From the NCBI GenBank assembly GCA_018398765.1, contig JAHBMJ010002282.1, forward strand, positions 1 to 64,000: a stretch of 64,000 nt of DNA, given 5' to 3'. Positions 23,312 through 34,411 of the stretch are shown here, one piece after another. Source of the DNA: Chromera velia. Lineage: Eukaryota; Sar; Chromeraceae. The position numbers and the translations under genes are program-made. How positions within the stretch are numbered: the first letter of the stretch is position 1; each line of letters begins with the position of its first letter. The notes beneath the pieces are model-generated. The model had not been told where the DNA came from and made no database searches. It saw nothing but the letters and a program-made list of their open reading frames with translations.

Positions 23312-24755
23312 GGCCAAAGCTGGCGTTTGGTTTTGTTCTGGTGAGACCGGCAAGAAAGGCGTCTGGATCGAGTCTCGATCGACCGGTCAGTGCGTGCAGA
23401 TGAATCAATGAAGGCTGCCGGCAAAGTTCGAGTTCGGGCAATGCGCTTCTGCTGCAGGAAGGAAGGCAGGCAGGCAGTCGCTTGCAAGAGAATTTCTTTT
23501 GGGGTGCAAGATCGATCTGAATATCGATATCGATATCGATGCGCATTTGTGACGGTCTGTATGGGCGGAATAAAAGTTTGCGTCTGTATTGGAATCTGTA
23601 TGTCGAAATTTGGTCGATATTGATACAAAAAGGTTTCCATACAGATTGCAGTTTTTCGTATTCTTGCAACACACTATGACACAGAGTACAAATTTGTTGC
23701 AACAGAGGAGTGTCGGCATTCATGGCAGATCAGAAACGCGCCTTAGCGTCGAGTGTTTGGAAATGGATGCTGCTGTCGACGATGTACAGACATGCTCAAT
23801 CTTTTGCACTGTTTTTTCGCGAGGGGAAGGAATTCGAAGTGCGGGCTCACTGCCCTGCATCTGATCCTCCAAATCAAATCGCATCGGCACAGCTACGTCT
23901 TGGGCACTCCCCAGTACAGTGGAAGCAGTGTCGTTTGCACACATGCACCGATTGCATCTTTCATTCGACTTCTGTTTTATTGTCTTGTTTGTTGTTCTCT
24001 CTCCAGTGCTGCATTGGTGTGGGTATACAAATGTTTTCTCTGCATTGTTTTCTTTTACACAGAAATCTTGCAATCGGTGACGGCCGTTCATACTATGACT
24101 AGGACTATGACTATGACGCGCCATGATCGCCGCCATCTAGCGCGCCATCGTCATCCATTAGCAATCATGTATCATTGGGCACTACAGATTGAATGTAATT
24201 GTGCATTGATACGTGTTTGCTATTTGAAGTAATTTTTGTCTTTTTAAAAATATTTTTCACAACTTTGTTTAAGTCTATCAATGAAGATGGTTTTCCCCTG
24301 CACATGTGTAGAACTATAATAGAAAATCTGTTGTTTCATTCTATATTATATAATATTACAATTATCTTGAATCAATGTTGATGACCGTATCGTTTAATGT
24401 GACGTTTACTAGGCTGTAACCTGGCTGTTTATACATGCAATTTATCAATGACAATTTTATTATCCTTGATGTTGTTAAATTAGTTTTTTAATAGTTTTTT
24501 GGAGGTTTAAGGTACTGATATTCTCTTTTTGATACTACTTAAAAACTTTAAAGAAAAACACTTTTAAAAAAATTCTTTCAGAAGTATTCAGAAGTAAAAA
24601 CTAGTAAAAACATCTTTTCAATTTTTCTAAAGTTTTTATTTTTTGGGAAATAAAATTTTAATATGCATAGTCTTTGTTTAGTAAGTCTTTTGTCTAATAT
24701 TTAGTCCCTTACGGTCCCTTATTGTTCACTCCCAGTCCAAAGTTTTAATTAACAG
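23312..24755. other. Intergenic, no supported gene
   Basis: The region includes a GATATCGATATC palindromic run at about 23520-23545 and grows strongly AT-rich after 24220. A 128-codon frame beginning ATGGCAGATCAG near 23720 has no recognisable features, and I do not call it. Confidence 0.5.
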
Positions 24756-24763
24756 TATATGGG

Positions 24764-25016
24764 AACCCCCCTGACACTCTAGTCTGTCTTGAAATAGATT
24801 TTTCAATGCTGGCCACGCCTGCGGCACGGTTCTTTCAAGACCGTCTGCGTCTTCCACAAAAAAAATTTATGTGTACTTTATTTTGGCCTTGCTTTCGACA
24901 TCTTTTGGCACGCTACCTTCAAGTTAAGTCACGCCTGCGGTGCAGGCGTTTCTAGGTATTTCAAGTATGGCCACTCCTACGGCGCGGCATTTCAAGACTG
25001 GAGTGTCAGGGGGGTT
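24764..25016. mobile_element. MITE family 1, copy a (253 bp, 8-bp target duplication)
   Basis: A non-coding miniature inverted-repeat element. Its ends are AACCCCCCTGACACTC and the complement GAGTGTCAGGGGGGTT, extending as imperfect inverted repeats (…GTCTTGAAAT). It is flanked by TATATGGG (24756-24763) and TATACGGG (25017-25024), an 8-bp target duplication with one mismatch. The interior has TTTCAAG and GCCTGCGGC modules. A second copy lies at 42118-42377. An 8-bp duplication fits the hAT superfamily, but no transposase is present. Confidence 0.85.
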
Positions 25017-25024
25017 TATACGGG

Positions 25025-25662
25025 TGTGACTAGACGAATGGGTACTTTCGATCAACTTACAGAGTCTACAGGCTAGACTTGCAGATCAGTTCATACTGAT
25101 TCATAGTAGAGCTGTACAAAGCTATCAGGCCTCAGTGCTCTAATATGGTCTGGCTTTATCCGGCTTGCATGGCCCACGGCTGTATATAGCTGTCCATAGC
25201 TGTCCTCGTTTTGGTCTTCTCTTCTGCATGCACGGCGTTGGGTGGGTAACACCGTGGGTTTTTGACTCGAAATTTCGAGTCCGCCGAGAACTGCGACCGC
25301 TGGCCGGGGCCGCCAGGCCGGGCCGCGCCGCCGCAACACAAGTGTCAGAGCGCCACCGCGAGTGGAGACGGCCAGTTACGTACGTGACGGGAACCAAGAT
25401 AAAAAAAAAGAATCCTCGAGCCAAGCTCCAGAGTCAAGCTGGTTCGTCAGATGCTGCAAACATGCATGGTCAAACATGACCAAACTGGCTCGTTGAAAGT
25501 TCCTTTGCAGTAATCAGAGCTTGTGAACTGCAATACAATACCCTCACTCTGCAGTGTGGACGCTTACGGTGCAGTCGCAATGCGCCACTGCCTCTACTTT
25601 TGACTCCTCAAAGCTGTGCTGGGATTGCTAAGTGCAAGCGAGCGTGCGCACTCCTTGACTGA
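25025..25662. promoter_or_regulatory. Upstream region of the Apollo-like gene with GC block
   Basis: A GGCCGGGGCCGCC-type block at about 25295-25340 lies roughly 320 bases before the start codon, preceded by the palindrome GACTCGAAATTTCGAGTC (25262-25281 area) and followed by ACATGCATGGTCAAACATG words. The role is inferred from the recurring layout. Confidence 0.35.
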
Positions 25663-28600
25663 ATGGTGTACACTGGACCACTGCCCAAGACGGCAATCTA
25701 TGTGGATTGCTTTCGACGTCATCCGCGATTGAATGAAGATCCATGTTACTTTCTGACTCATTTCCATGCAGGTAAGCCATGCACTCACCGAACCATTCAA
25801 CTGAGCATGTAGACGGAGTCGTCTCTTTTGCTGACATGCAGACCACTACGCGGGACTGGGGCCTCGATGGGCAGCAGGACGGCTCTACTGTACAGAAGTC
25901 ACGAGAAAGCTGGTGACGAAAGTCCTTGGAGTGGAGAGCAGCCGCGTGGTCAGCTTTGGCCTCGTTGCCCGATCGCGGAGACGGATGATGAGAGGTAGAC
26001 GGATTCACATGCGCCGTCAGGCGAATTTCTACAGGCTTTGTTTACCAGCCTGCTTGCTCGCCTCTGGTGTTTTGCTCGTCGACTCACTCATCATTCACTG
26101 TCTGTCCCATTCACTGAGTCAATTCCCTGCAAAGTTGTCCTTTACTTGCCCCTCCAATAGTATATACAGCTCACCCTCCATGTTCCTTTCGATTCGCTTT
26201 ACGGACGGACCCACCTGACGGCAATGTTCCTGACTCCACGGCATTGTTGAACCACATGCCCACTTGTTGAACCACATGCAGTCATGTTTTTTTTTAATGG
26301 ATCTGAATACATTCGTGCGCACACGACTCCCGTCTCCTCAGGTCTCTGTTGACTACGACTCCCCACAAGTTCTTCGGGACTCTGTTGCTGGGAAGGTGGT
26401 CATCACCTTTGTGGATGCGTTCCACTGTCCGGGATCGGCAATGTCAGTCAAGCCCCCGCCCGTCTTTCTGCGTCATATAATCTCTCCGATAACCCTGCAT
26501 GAGTCCCTGTTCACCCCTGCCCCCTGATTCGTCTAAGCTGCAGGATCGTCTTCGAGGGTTCTTTTGGGACTTATGTTCACACGGGAGACTTCAGATTCGA
26601 CGAGGCCCTCCTCAGCCACCCTGCTCTGCTGCGGTGCGTCCGGCAGGTAAGTTCGCCTCTCCATCGAAACACTCAGCGAGGGTCGTGAAGCAAACGGATG
26701 TTTCTTTCGTCTCCTCATATCGAAGGAACCCTCTGGATTCTCACTTCAGATGTACGTGACTGTTTGCATGCTGCTGACGGTGCCTCAGCTTTCTGCCTTC
26801 TGCGACACCGGCCCGTCGATTACTCTGCTGCTCCTCTTTTTGCCTCGCTGTCCAGAGACTCCCGTGTAAATGTGCATAAGAATGGTATTTCGTCCCGTGC
26901 TGCAGGGCGGCGTGGAGTCTCTCTTCGCGGACTTCACTTTTGCGCATCCCTCCTGCGTCTTCCCGTCCAAGGAGAAGTCCAAAGAAATCTTGTGCGCCCT
27001 CGTGGATTCACTCCCTCAGGCCTCACAAATCTCTTTGGCTTTGGTCAGCAAGTTATTGAGGTATCTGCTTGTCTCCTCGCTTTGCTTTTGTTTCTCAGCA
27101 GAGCCCCGCAGGTTTCTCCACTTTCCGTCATGCCATTTGCAAGAAGCAAGCTTTCTCACTGCCGCTTTAAGGCCGACCGCACAGTTGCACAATGCGTAGT
27201 CATCGCTGTCCTCTTTCTTTATCAAGAGACCTCTTCTCGCTCAACCCGTCTTCGTTTCATCAGTTTGCTTCCAATCTGCGGCGACGCCCAAATTCCCTCT
27301 GTCTAAGCCACGCGCGTGTCCATAAGAAAAATGTCTAGCCACAGAGGGAATCTTGAGCGAGTGCCCAATTCATTTCTGTAACCATCAATCTTCTTTTCGA
27401 TCGTCCCCCCCCCCCTTCAGTTCGTGCATACTTCCAGACAGTCTGTCTATTCGCCTGACTCGCTCATCTACCACTTCACCTGTCTGCAGGGATGGATGGG
27501 CACAGAGGAGCTGATCGAAGCCGTGGCATCCAGCTACCCTGAAGAGGAGGTAAGCCGCCTGATGCACATTCCGCCCCCATTCCCTTTTTATGTCTGGTCT
27601 TGTTTTTGTTTTGCATCCGCTTTCCCTTCGTGCCCGACTTTCCTGTTTGTTGTTTTCTCTCTCTCAATTGGCAAGCCCCGAAGCCGGCCTCGAGGAAAAT
27701 GGAGCAATGTGGTGCGATCTTCTTTCTGCTTTCTGCTTTCTTCATAGAAACGCATACATCTTTCTAGCGAAAAGTTCTCGTCATCCGCGTTGCGAACATC
27801 GGCTGCACATACGTGTTTTGTGGAGAGTGTGCTTTTGCAGTTTGTAGCTCTTCGGATGCACTTTTCTTTCTCTTCATTTCTTTCTTCCACACGCAGATCG
27901 GAATATCCTCTCGAATTCGACTCAGAGAGATCCACACCGTGGACCCCTCCCTTGCCAAGAGACTGAAACTTCACACAGAGGGGGCGGGTGGTGCTTCTTC
28001 TTCATCTTCTTCGTCTTCGTCTTCTTCCTCCTCTTCTTCCTCTGCACGGTCAAAGACATCGAACAGAGCGGGGGGAACAGAGGAGATTCCTCGAATTTTC
28101 ATTGGAACACATCCCGAGGTCTGTCTGTCTGTCTGTCTCTCTGTCTGTCTCTCTGTCTGTCTGTCTGTCTGTCTTTCTGTCTGTTTGTTTGTCTGTCTTT
28201 CTGTCTGTCTGACGGGCGCTTGACTCTCACCGTTCGGCCCCCCTGCCCACTTTGTTTGAGTTGTCGTGATGTGCTTTTGTCTTTGTTGCTTTCTTTGTTT
28301 TTGTCTGTTGTGTTCATGAAGAAGAGGAGGGAAAGAAACCACGCAGTCTCTCGGTTTGTCGTGCGCGATGGAATATTTGCGCTGTTTTTTCTCTGCGTGC
28401 CGTCAGCTTACTCTGCATGCATTGGGACTTGTATCTGACTTCTTTCGCTGTCCTTGGCACCCTCTCGAATGGGCCTATCGATTTCATGGTTTTCTCTGCT
28501 TACGGACGTCTCTCCCCATTTCTCCATCTCTCTCTCGCTCTCGCCCTTCTCCCCTTTGTGCCCCCCTGTCCGTGTCCGTGTGTGTGTACAGGCGCGAAAG

Positions 28601-29938
28601 GGTGGCATCAAGGTTGAGACGGTGGTGGCATCAACTCTGTGGTGGAAGAGACGGCTGTCGAGTGCGATGGCGGAGGCCGCTGTGAGAGCAGTGAAAGACG
28701 AAGGCGGAGTATGGGTGAGTGGAGAAAGTGAGATGACGTCGCAACTTCGTGATCAAGCGGCATGATGAAGTAGATGTTTTTGCAGTCTGCGTCTGCCCTT
28801 TCGTTTCAATGGGACTTATCAGCAAGAAAAGGGTATGCATTAGTGTATATCGCTTCTGTTGCCATGTCCCTTCCGGCACTTTCTCGTTATGTGTCTGTAT
28901 CTACTTCATCTGCTTTTCTCTGCTTCACTTCTACTTCTGTTCCCTCCTCATTCAACCCTTGCAGCACATTCTGTGGTCAGTGCATGCTTCATTTGATGAA
29001 CTCGTGCGGCTGGTCCGATTCCTGCGTCCACGGAACCTCGTGCCTCTGACGGACGTCGCCTTCCACGAGGAATCACCGACAGACCCAGTCTCCAGATTCA
29101 CCTCTCTCCTGCGGTCAGCAGAGAACAGCTCTCTCTCTGCTTGTATCTCTATCTCTGTGTCTCATTTCTCCTTGCAGACGATTTATCTCCGAGGGGACTT
29201 TGAGTTTACAATTCGACACCCAACCGCTTTTCCTTAAGACACAAGCTGCTCCGCAAGGGGGCTTTATCTTTTCTACACCCTGATGTCCCCTCGTGGACAT
29301 TTATGGGCATGTCTTCTCTCTCTAACTTCTCTCCGGGCTCTGCAACCCAACCCAAAATGCATCTAGTGCACTACAACTCAGCGCGATCGACGGGCGCTCT
29401 GTTTTCATATTCTTGGATGTAGTTGAATCTCCTTCTCCGCCCTTGCAGGGACCCCCCCTCCTCGTTCAGCCTCTCATCAGCCCGCTCAGCGGGGGACCAC
29501 AGCTCCCAGGAGCAGCAGAATGCGAATGCGGAAAGAAAGCAGCGACGCGACTTGCAGACTCCTCCAATAGAAATTGAGTCCAGCCAGTCGTCTGCTGAGA
29601 GGAACAGTAAGCGTGCACGGAGACAGCTTTCTCCTAACGCTGCAACACCTGAGAGCAGTGCCGTCTCTCCGTCCCGTGACGCAACGAGAGGGCCCCTTCC
29701 ACGAGTTCAGCACCGCATGCGGATTATCGACACTCCTGACAAGACGAGGGGGGTCTCTGGGACTCGGACTGCCGAGCTTGCCGTAGATGTGGAGAGGGGC
29801 AAAAAGATTACGGAACCCGGGATAGAGCTGAGACGGGGTGAAGCCGACGAAATGGAAAAAGAAGAAGAAGTTGGGTCCCCAGTCTCTGTTGCAACAGATG
29901 TAATTGAAGAAGCGCTTCGTCGTGAAGGGTTTTCTTAA
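25663..29938 (+). CDS. DCLRE1B: Apollo/SNM1-family metallo-beta-lactamase nuclease
   Basis: Enzymes of this family are zinc-dependent 5' exonucleases acting in interstrand crosslink repair and, for Apollo, at telomeres. Exons closing in phase are 25663-25771, 25842-25948, 26342-26442, 26544-26646, 26906-27043, 27490-27549, 27748-27828, 27897-28118, 28592-28714, 28965-29113 and 29449-29938 (560 aa). Motifs in order: IYVDCF, THFHADHYAGL (metal site), FVDAFHCPGSAMIVFEG, YVHTGDFR (metal Asp), FAHPSCVFPSKEK, IRLREIHTVDPSLA, and SVHASFDELVRLVRFLRP of the beta-CASP region. The N-terminus starting directly at the MBL fold and the C-terminal basic, disordered tail match Apollo best. The exon at 27748-27828 is the least sure. 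An alternative last exon, 29178-29283, would give 432 aa. Confidence 0.88.
28119..28213 (+). repeat. (GTCT)n tract starting exactly at a splice donor
   Basis: Exon 8 of the Apollo-like gene ends CATCCCGAG and the intron begins GTCTGTCTGTCTGTC, a tetranucleotide tract of about 95 bases. The donor itself is the first repeat unit. Confidence 0.8.
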
Positions 29939-30858
29939 TCTTGAATCATGCTTTCTTATTCGTCATCTGAATTCTCGAAAAAAAATAAAATCATTCTTTA
30001 GCTAGCGCGCATCCCGAGTATGCGATTTAAACAATTTATGACAAATTATTTGGTTTAATTGACCAGTTTCAACTGTTTGGTTGCTTGATTCATTTAAATA
30101 TTTTTTTTTATGGAAACATTTTTTATTGTTATTTTTATTGGTCTGTGTATACCCCCTGGGATTGATTGATTGATTGACTGATTGATTGCTTGGCGTTCCA
30201 ACTGGGATTAGACATCCTCTAACTAACTAACTTTCTTAAACAAACTCAAGTTAAATCAAATCAATCAAATCAATTGACTAATATAAGAATAATTGGATTC
30301 CATATTTGTTTGATTATTACTCTTGGTCTCATAAACGAGTCACAGCTCGTTAGCATAGTTCTACTAGTGGACCACTACTAAAATTTTCTGAACAGATCTT
30401 TAAAACCAGAGCATCCAGACGTCTTTTAAGCTATCAGGGGAGGCCGTAGGGGAACTAGGGCTGTGGGGGCAGTCTAGGGCAGTCTGAGGTGTTTTAATAG
30501 AAATGTTTGGGGGTTTGTGTGACTCCAGCTGTGACTCCATGCACTGAGGCCCGTTGCAGGGCGGCTGCCAGGGCCCGCGGGGCCGGCCACCGCCTCCGGC
30601 TTGCAGCTCCGGCCGCGCATGCGGCCGGTATAGCTCTAGAGCTAGCTCTGTATCACTTTTTTTTTTTAATTCGGATTATTTTTTTCGCCTGCATGCTTCT
30701 TTTTTTTTCTCACATGAATGGATGGTTTGGAACGTCCATGCAGCAGCATGGCACACCATTGTTCACCAAAGGACGAATGTGTAGTTGAAAGGTGTATAAG
30801 CAGAATACAGATCAAGTGCAGCGACTCATAAAAAACACACGCAAAGCGGGACGAGACC
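29939..30858. promoter_or_regulatory. Intergenic region with GC block before the FAD monooxygenase
   Basis: The first 600 bases are AT-rich with ATTGATTG-type tandem words at 30160-30190 and no gene. A GGGCCCGCGGGGCCGGCC block at about 30563-30635 lies some 220 bases before the next start codon, followed by CATGCAGCAGCATG. It is a candidate promoter by position. Confidence 0.4.
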
Positions 30859-32875
30859 ATGAGGGGTGGGCACTACTTTTTGCTGTCTCTGGTGTGGCTC
30901 AGTCTCCGAGCCACCAGCTTGTCAGTTGAGCAGAAACTGAAATCAGACGCTGATAACGCAAAGCAACCTGACCTCTCGTCCAGATGCCTCCAGTATGAAG
31001 ATTTTGACGAGTTCCAACCGGAAGCAGGAACAGACCAGCGCTACGTTGTGGTAGGTGCAGGTCCGGTGGGGATGTGGACAGCACTCCAAATCAAACTTGC
31101 CCTTCCCAAAGCTGACGTGACCATTTACGAGAAACGGTCAAGTTACACACGTAACCACATTCTCAACCTTGCCGTGAGCGTCTTTAAAGAAGGTTTTGGG
31201 GGTGAGAAAGCTTACGACAGGATTTGGAGTAAGGGGCTCTCCGATGCCGTTCCAAATTTCGAAGAACAGATGAACGACCACCCTGAGAGGGTGCGGGTGA
31301 TGTGCCGTAAGCTGGAGGAAAGCTTGCGCAGAGCATCTGATATTTTTGGCATCAAGGTCAGCTTGGTCCGAGGATTCCCATTTGACCACGACTCCTTCGG
31401 CTCGACCTTGATCGTGCATGCACTGATGTGTACACATTTGTACACAAGTAAGAGATTGCATGCATGCTTGCACAGCACCACACGAGCACCCAATGCAGCC
31501 GCTGCACATGCATGTCGTTAATTCTGCACCACTGCCACCACTGTATGTTCCTTGTGTCTTCGAACGTCGTTCATACCCCCTGTCTGCCTGCAGGTCGAGC
31601 AGCTGAACGTCAGCTTCGAAACACTGGACACCTTCCTAGACTCCGTGAAGGATGCAACCCTGGTGATTGGGGCAGACTCCCGTCACAGCACAATGAGGGA
31701 CGTGATCATGCCGGGAGAGGACTTAAGGAAAACACCCCAAATCCAAATCACCAATCAGTTTCAGTATAACATCTTCATGAAAGTCATGGTCAAAGCCACC
31801 AACTGGCTCACCAACAAAACCTTGCGCAACCTCACCTGGGCTCGCACGATGCTCAATCTCCACGATCACAACGCTGTCTTTATAGTCGGGGGGGAAAACG
31901 AAGATGGGACCGTGCCGGTGACTATTCAAATGCCTCTGGTACGATCGGAGGCCCAGCCTGTGTTGACGAACTGCAAGCAAAGAAAAAAGAGCGAACCCAA
32001 ATGTACGATCTGGAATTCCGAGGGCGAACACGACGACCGTCTCCCTTCTAGCGTTGCCCGGGATCTGGACCGCACCATCGATTACCTGACCAACGATGAG
32101 GAGGAGAACAAAAGGCTCAAGACCGAGACGGAGGTCTCGCTTGTGCTGGTGGACACCTATATCGCCAACACTGTGGCAAAGTTCAAGTACCACAAAGAAG
32201 GCCGCATCCCCATGGTTAGTTGCAGTGGAGGGAGGGTGTAGGAGTGCTTGTGTAAACTGGGGATGCGAAGAACAATCAGGTTGCTCGATCCTTCAGTTGT
32301 TGGAGAATGAGCGCATCTTTCTTTCTCTGTTCTCCAATTCCGTCTCGTTTTCTCTTTCTCTCTTTTTTTCTTGCTCGCTGCCTGCCTGTGTGTCTGCCTG
32401 CCTGCCTGTCTGCCGTCTGTCTGCCTGCCTGCGTGCCTGTCTGTCTAGAAAGAAGCATACAGTTTGTCTGTCTGCCGGTCTGCTGTCTCAAATCAAATTG
32501 TCGCTCTGCGTCAAACAGACAGTCTGTCTGTCTGTCTGTCTGTCTTTCTTTCTTTCTTTCTTTCTCTTTGTATGTCTTTCTGCTCAGAAATATATAGTGT
32601 CTTAAAGCACGGAGAACAAGAGAAGAGAGAACATGGGAGGATGTACGGTCTGTCTTTACGAAAGAAGAAGCGAGAAGGAGAACCGACAGAAAGTTTGACT
32701 TTCTGTCTTTCTGTCTGTCTGCTGCACATATAAAGAAAAAGGGAGAGAGAATTTAGGAGGAATATATGGTCTGTCCGTCTCTCCGTCTATCCGTGATCCT
32801 GTGGGAAAAGAAAGAAAAATGTATTCTGTCGGTCTGGAAAAAAGGAAAGAAAAGACATGCAATATATTATGTCTC

Positions 32876-32915
<40 letters not shown>

Positions 32916-33024
32916 AAAGGAAGCGATTCGGAAAAAGTGAAGTGAAGACAAGACGATATAGTCTGTCTGTCTGTCTGTCTATCTGTCTGTCTGACTGTCT
33001 AGGGAGAAGAAGAAGAAACATATA

Positions 33025-33103
<79 letters not shown>

Positions 33104-33920
33104 TGAAGAAGAAGAAAAAGGGAAAGAAAAGACGATGTAGTCTGTCTGTCTGTCCGTCCGTCTGTCTCTCTGTCTGTCTGTCTGTGTACATGAAGAAACG
33201 GAGGGAGAAGACGAAACGTACAGTCTGTCTGTCTGTTTTTCCGATCGTCCGTCAGTCAGTCTGTCTGTCTTTCTGTCTGAGGGTCTGCTTGTCTGTCTAT
33301 CTGCTTGTCTGTCAAAAGAAAAGAGGGAAAAAGAAAGAAACAGATGGTCTGTCTGTGGCTACGTCTGTCTATCTGTTTGTTCGTCGGTCTACCTTGTGGT
33401 GTGCTCAGGGCTTCACAAAGCACCTGCTCGCTGTCAGCGAAAATGACCTCTTTTTGATACCCCTTGCACGACATTGTGTCTGCAGTTACTGATTGGTGAT
33501 GCGGCCTTCGGAGTCCCCTACTTCAAGGGTCTCGTGAATGGGCTCTCTACAGGCAATGAGCTCTCCTTGATGCTCGTGCGCACTCTGGATCCGTTAATTC
33601 GCTCCGCCCCGTCCTTCACTGCCAAGGCACAGGTCGAATTCCTCAAGGCGTATGCGGCAATGGTAGCAGACAAGTTTTCTCTAGGGGAGCAGAAAGCAAG
33701 AAAAACCAGTTGGATGTTTGTGGGACAAAATTCGGCAGCCATGGCCGCGCGTCGGGTGGGCCAGACGTTTGTGAATGGCCTGCGGATGGTGACGCCCTGG
33801 CCTCTGCGCAGGGTGTTCAACATGTTGCCGTGTGCGGTACATGACACGGAATCGAATTGGTCTGTCTCCCGACAGGTCGAAGATGTGGTGCCGCCTCTAG
33901 CGCGGTCTCCCATTAAGTAG
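30859..33920 (+). CDS. Secreted/ER-targeted FAD-dependent monooxygenase, MICAL-like fold
   Basis: Three exons (30859-31356, 31594-32214, 33486-33920) join in phase 0 to give 517 aa. A signal peptide covers about residues 1-22. The Rossmann motif VVVGAGPVGMWTAL (about 62-76) binds the ADP part of FAD, with the ribose-binding acid in YEKR at 91. The stretch EKRSSYTRNHILNL resembles MICAL (EKRDTFSRNNVLHL). LVIGADSRHSTMR (about 189-201) and LLIGDAAFGVPYFKGLVNGL (about 374-393) are the second and third flavin motifs of class A monooxygenases. There is no CH or LIM domain, so it is the catalytic unit alone. Substrate unknown. Intron 2 (1271 bases) is almost entirely CTGT-type repeat. Confidence 0.82.
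32381..33400 (+). repeat. Kilobase intronic (CTGT)n/(CTGC)n repeat field
   Basis: About ten blocks of GTCT/CTGC tetranucleotides alternate with purine-rich spacers such as GAAGAAAAGAAGACGATATAGTCTG. Spacer and block together recur several times, so the field looks like a higher-order duplication rather than one slipped run. Similar spacer words (GTGAAGAAAAGACGATATAGTCTGTCTG) recur in the PAQR intron near 40445-40475. Confidence 0.75.
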
Positions 33921-34411
33921 TCTTGTTGTCTTACGCGGTTAATTTAATGATAGTGTCGCTCACGGATCCTTTTGCCGTGCAACACGGTATGCCGATTTGC
34001 TTTGAGAGTTCCACTTAGTGAGGGAGATGCACATACGAGTAGATCACCACGGTCTTTGCTGCACATGAATCATCTAGCTGGGTTAGATAGTGACATGCCT
34101 AGCTTTTGATTTTCATGAAATACCAATCACTCCCACTTCTGCTTGACACATATCAACACACTCGCAAACAGTCTAATCCCAGATGCTCAAGTGTGCCTCA
34201 GCTCAGTTGCTTGGTACGAGGCGCTAGTGGGGCCAAACATTGGTATATAAGCGCCTCTTGATGCGACATCTCCGGGATGATCTCCCACTTGGTCTAGCAC
34301 TCGGTTCCAACCAAAACTCCCAGCTTCCCTTTACTGAGTTTACTCGTACCTGGCTAACTTAAATTCAAAGTAAATATCATTTTCTAGATTATTTCAAGGT
34401 GATTCCACTGC
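33921..34411. other. Intergenic, no supported gene
   Basis: This moderately AT-rich sequence lies between the monooxygenase stop and the hAT-like element. No gene or repeat ends were found. Confidence 0.5.

Noticed and set aside
23720-24102. A 128-codon frame starting MADQKRALASSVWKWM
   Set aside because: Could be a small gene, but the composition drifts into AT-rich intergenic sequence and no motif or splice evidence supports it.
32215-33485. CRISPR-like array in the FAD monooxygenase intron
   Set aside because: The repeats are tetranucleotide microsatellite with purine spacers, not 24-40 base repeats with unique spacers, and the genome is eukaryotic.
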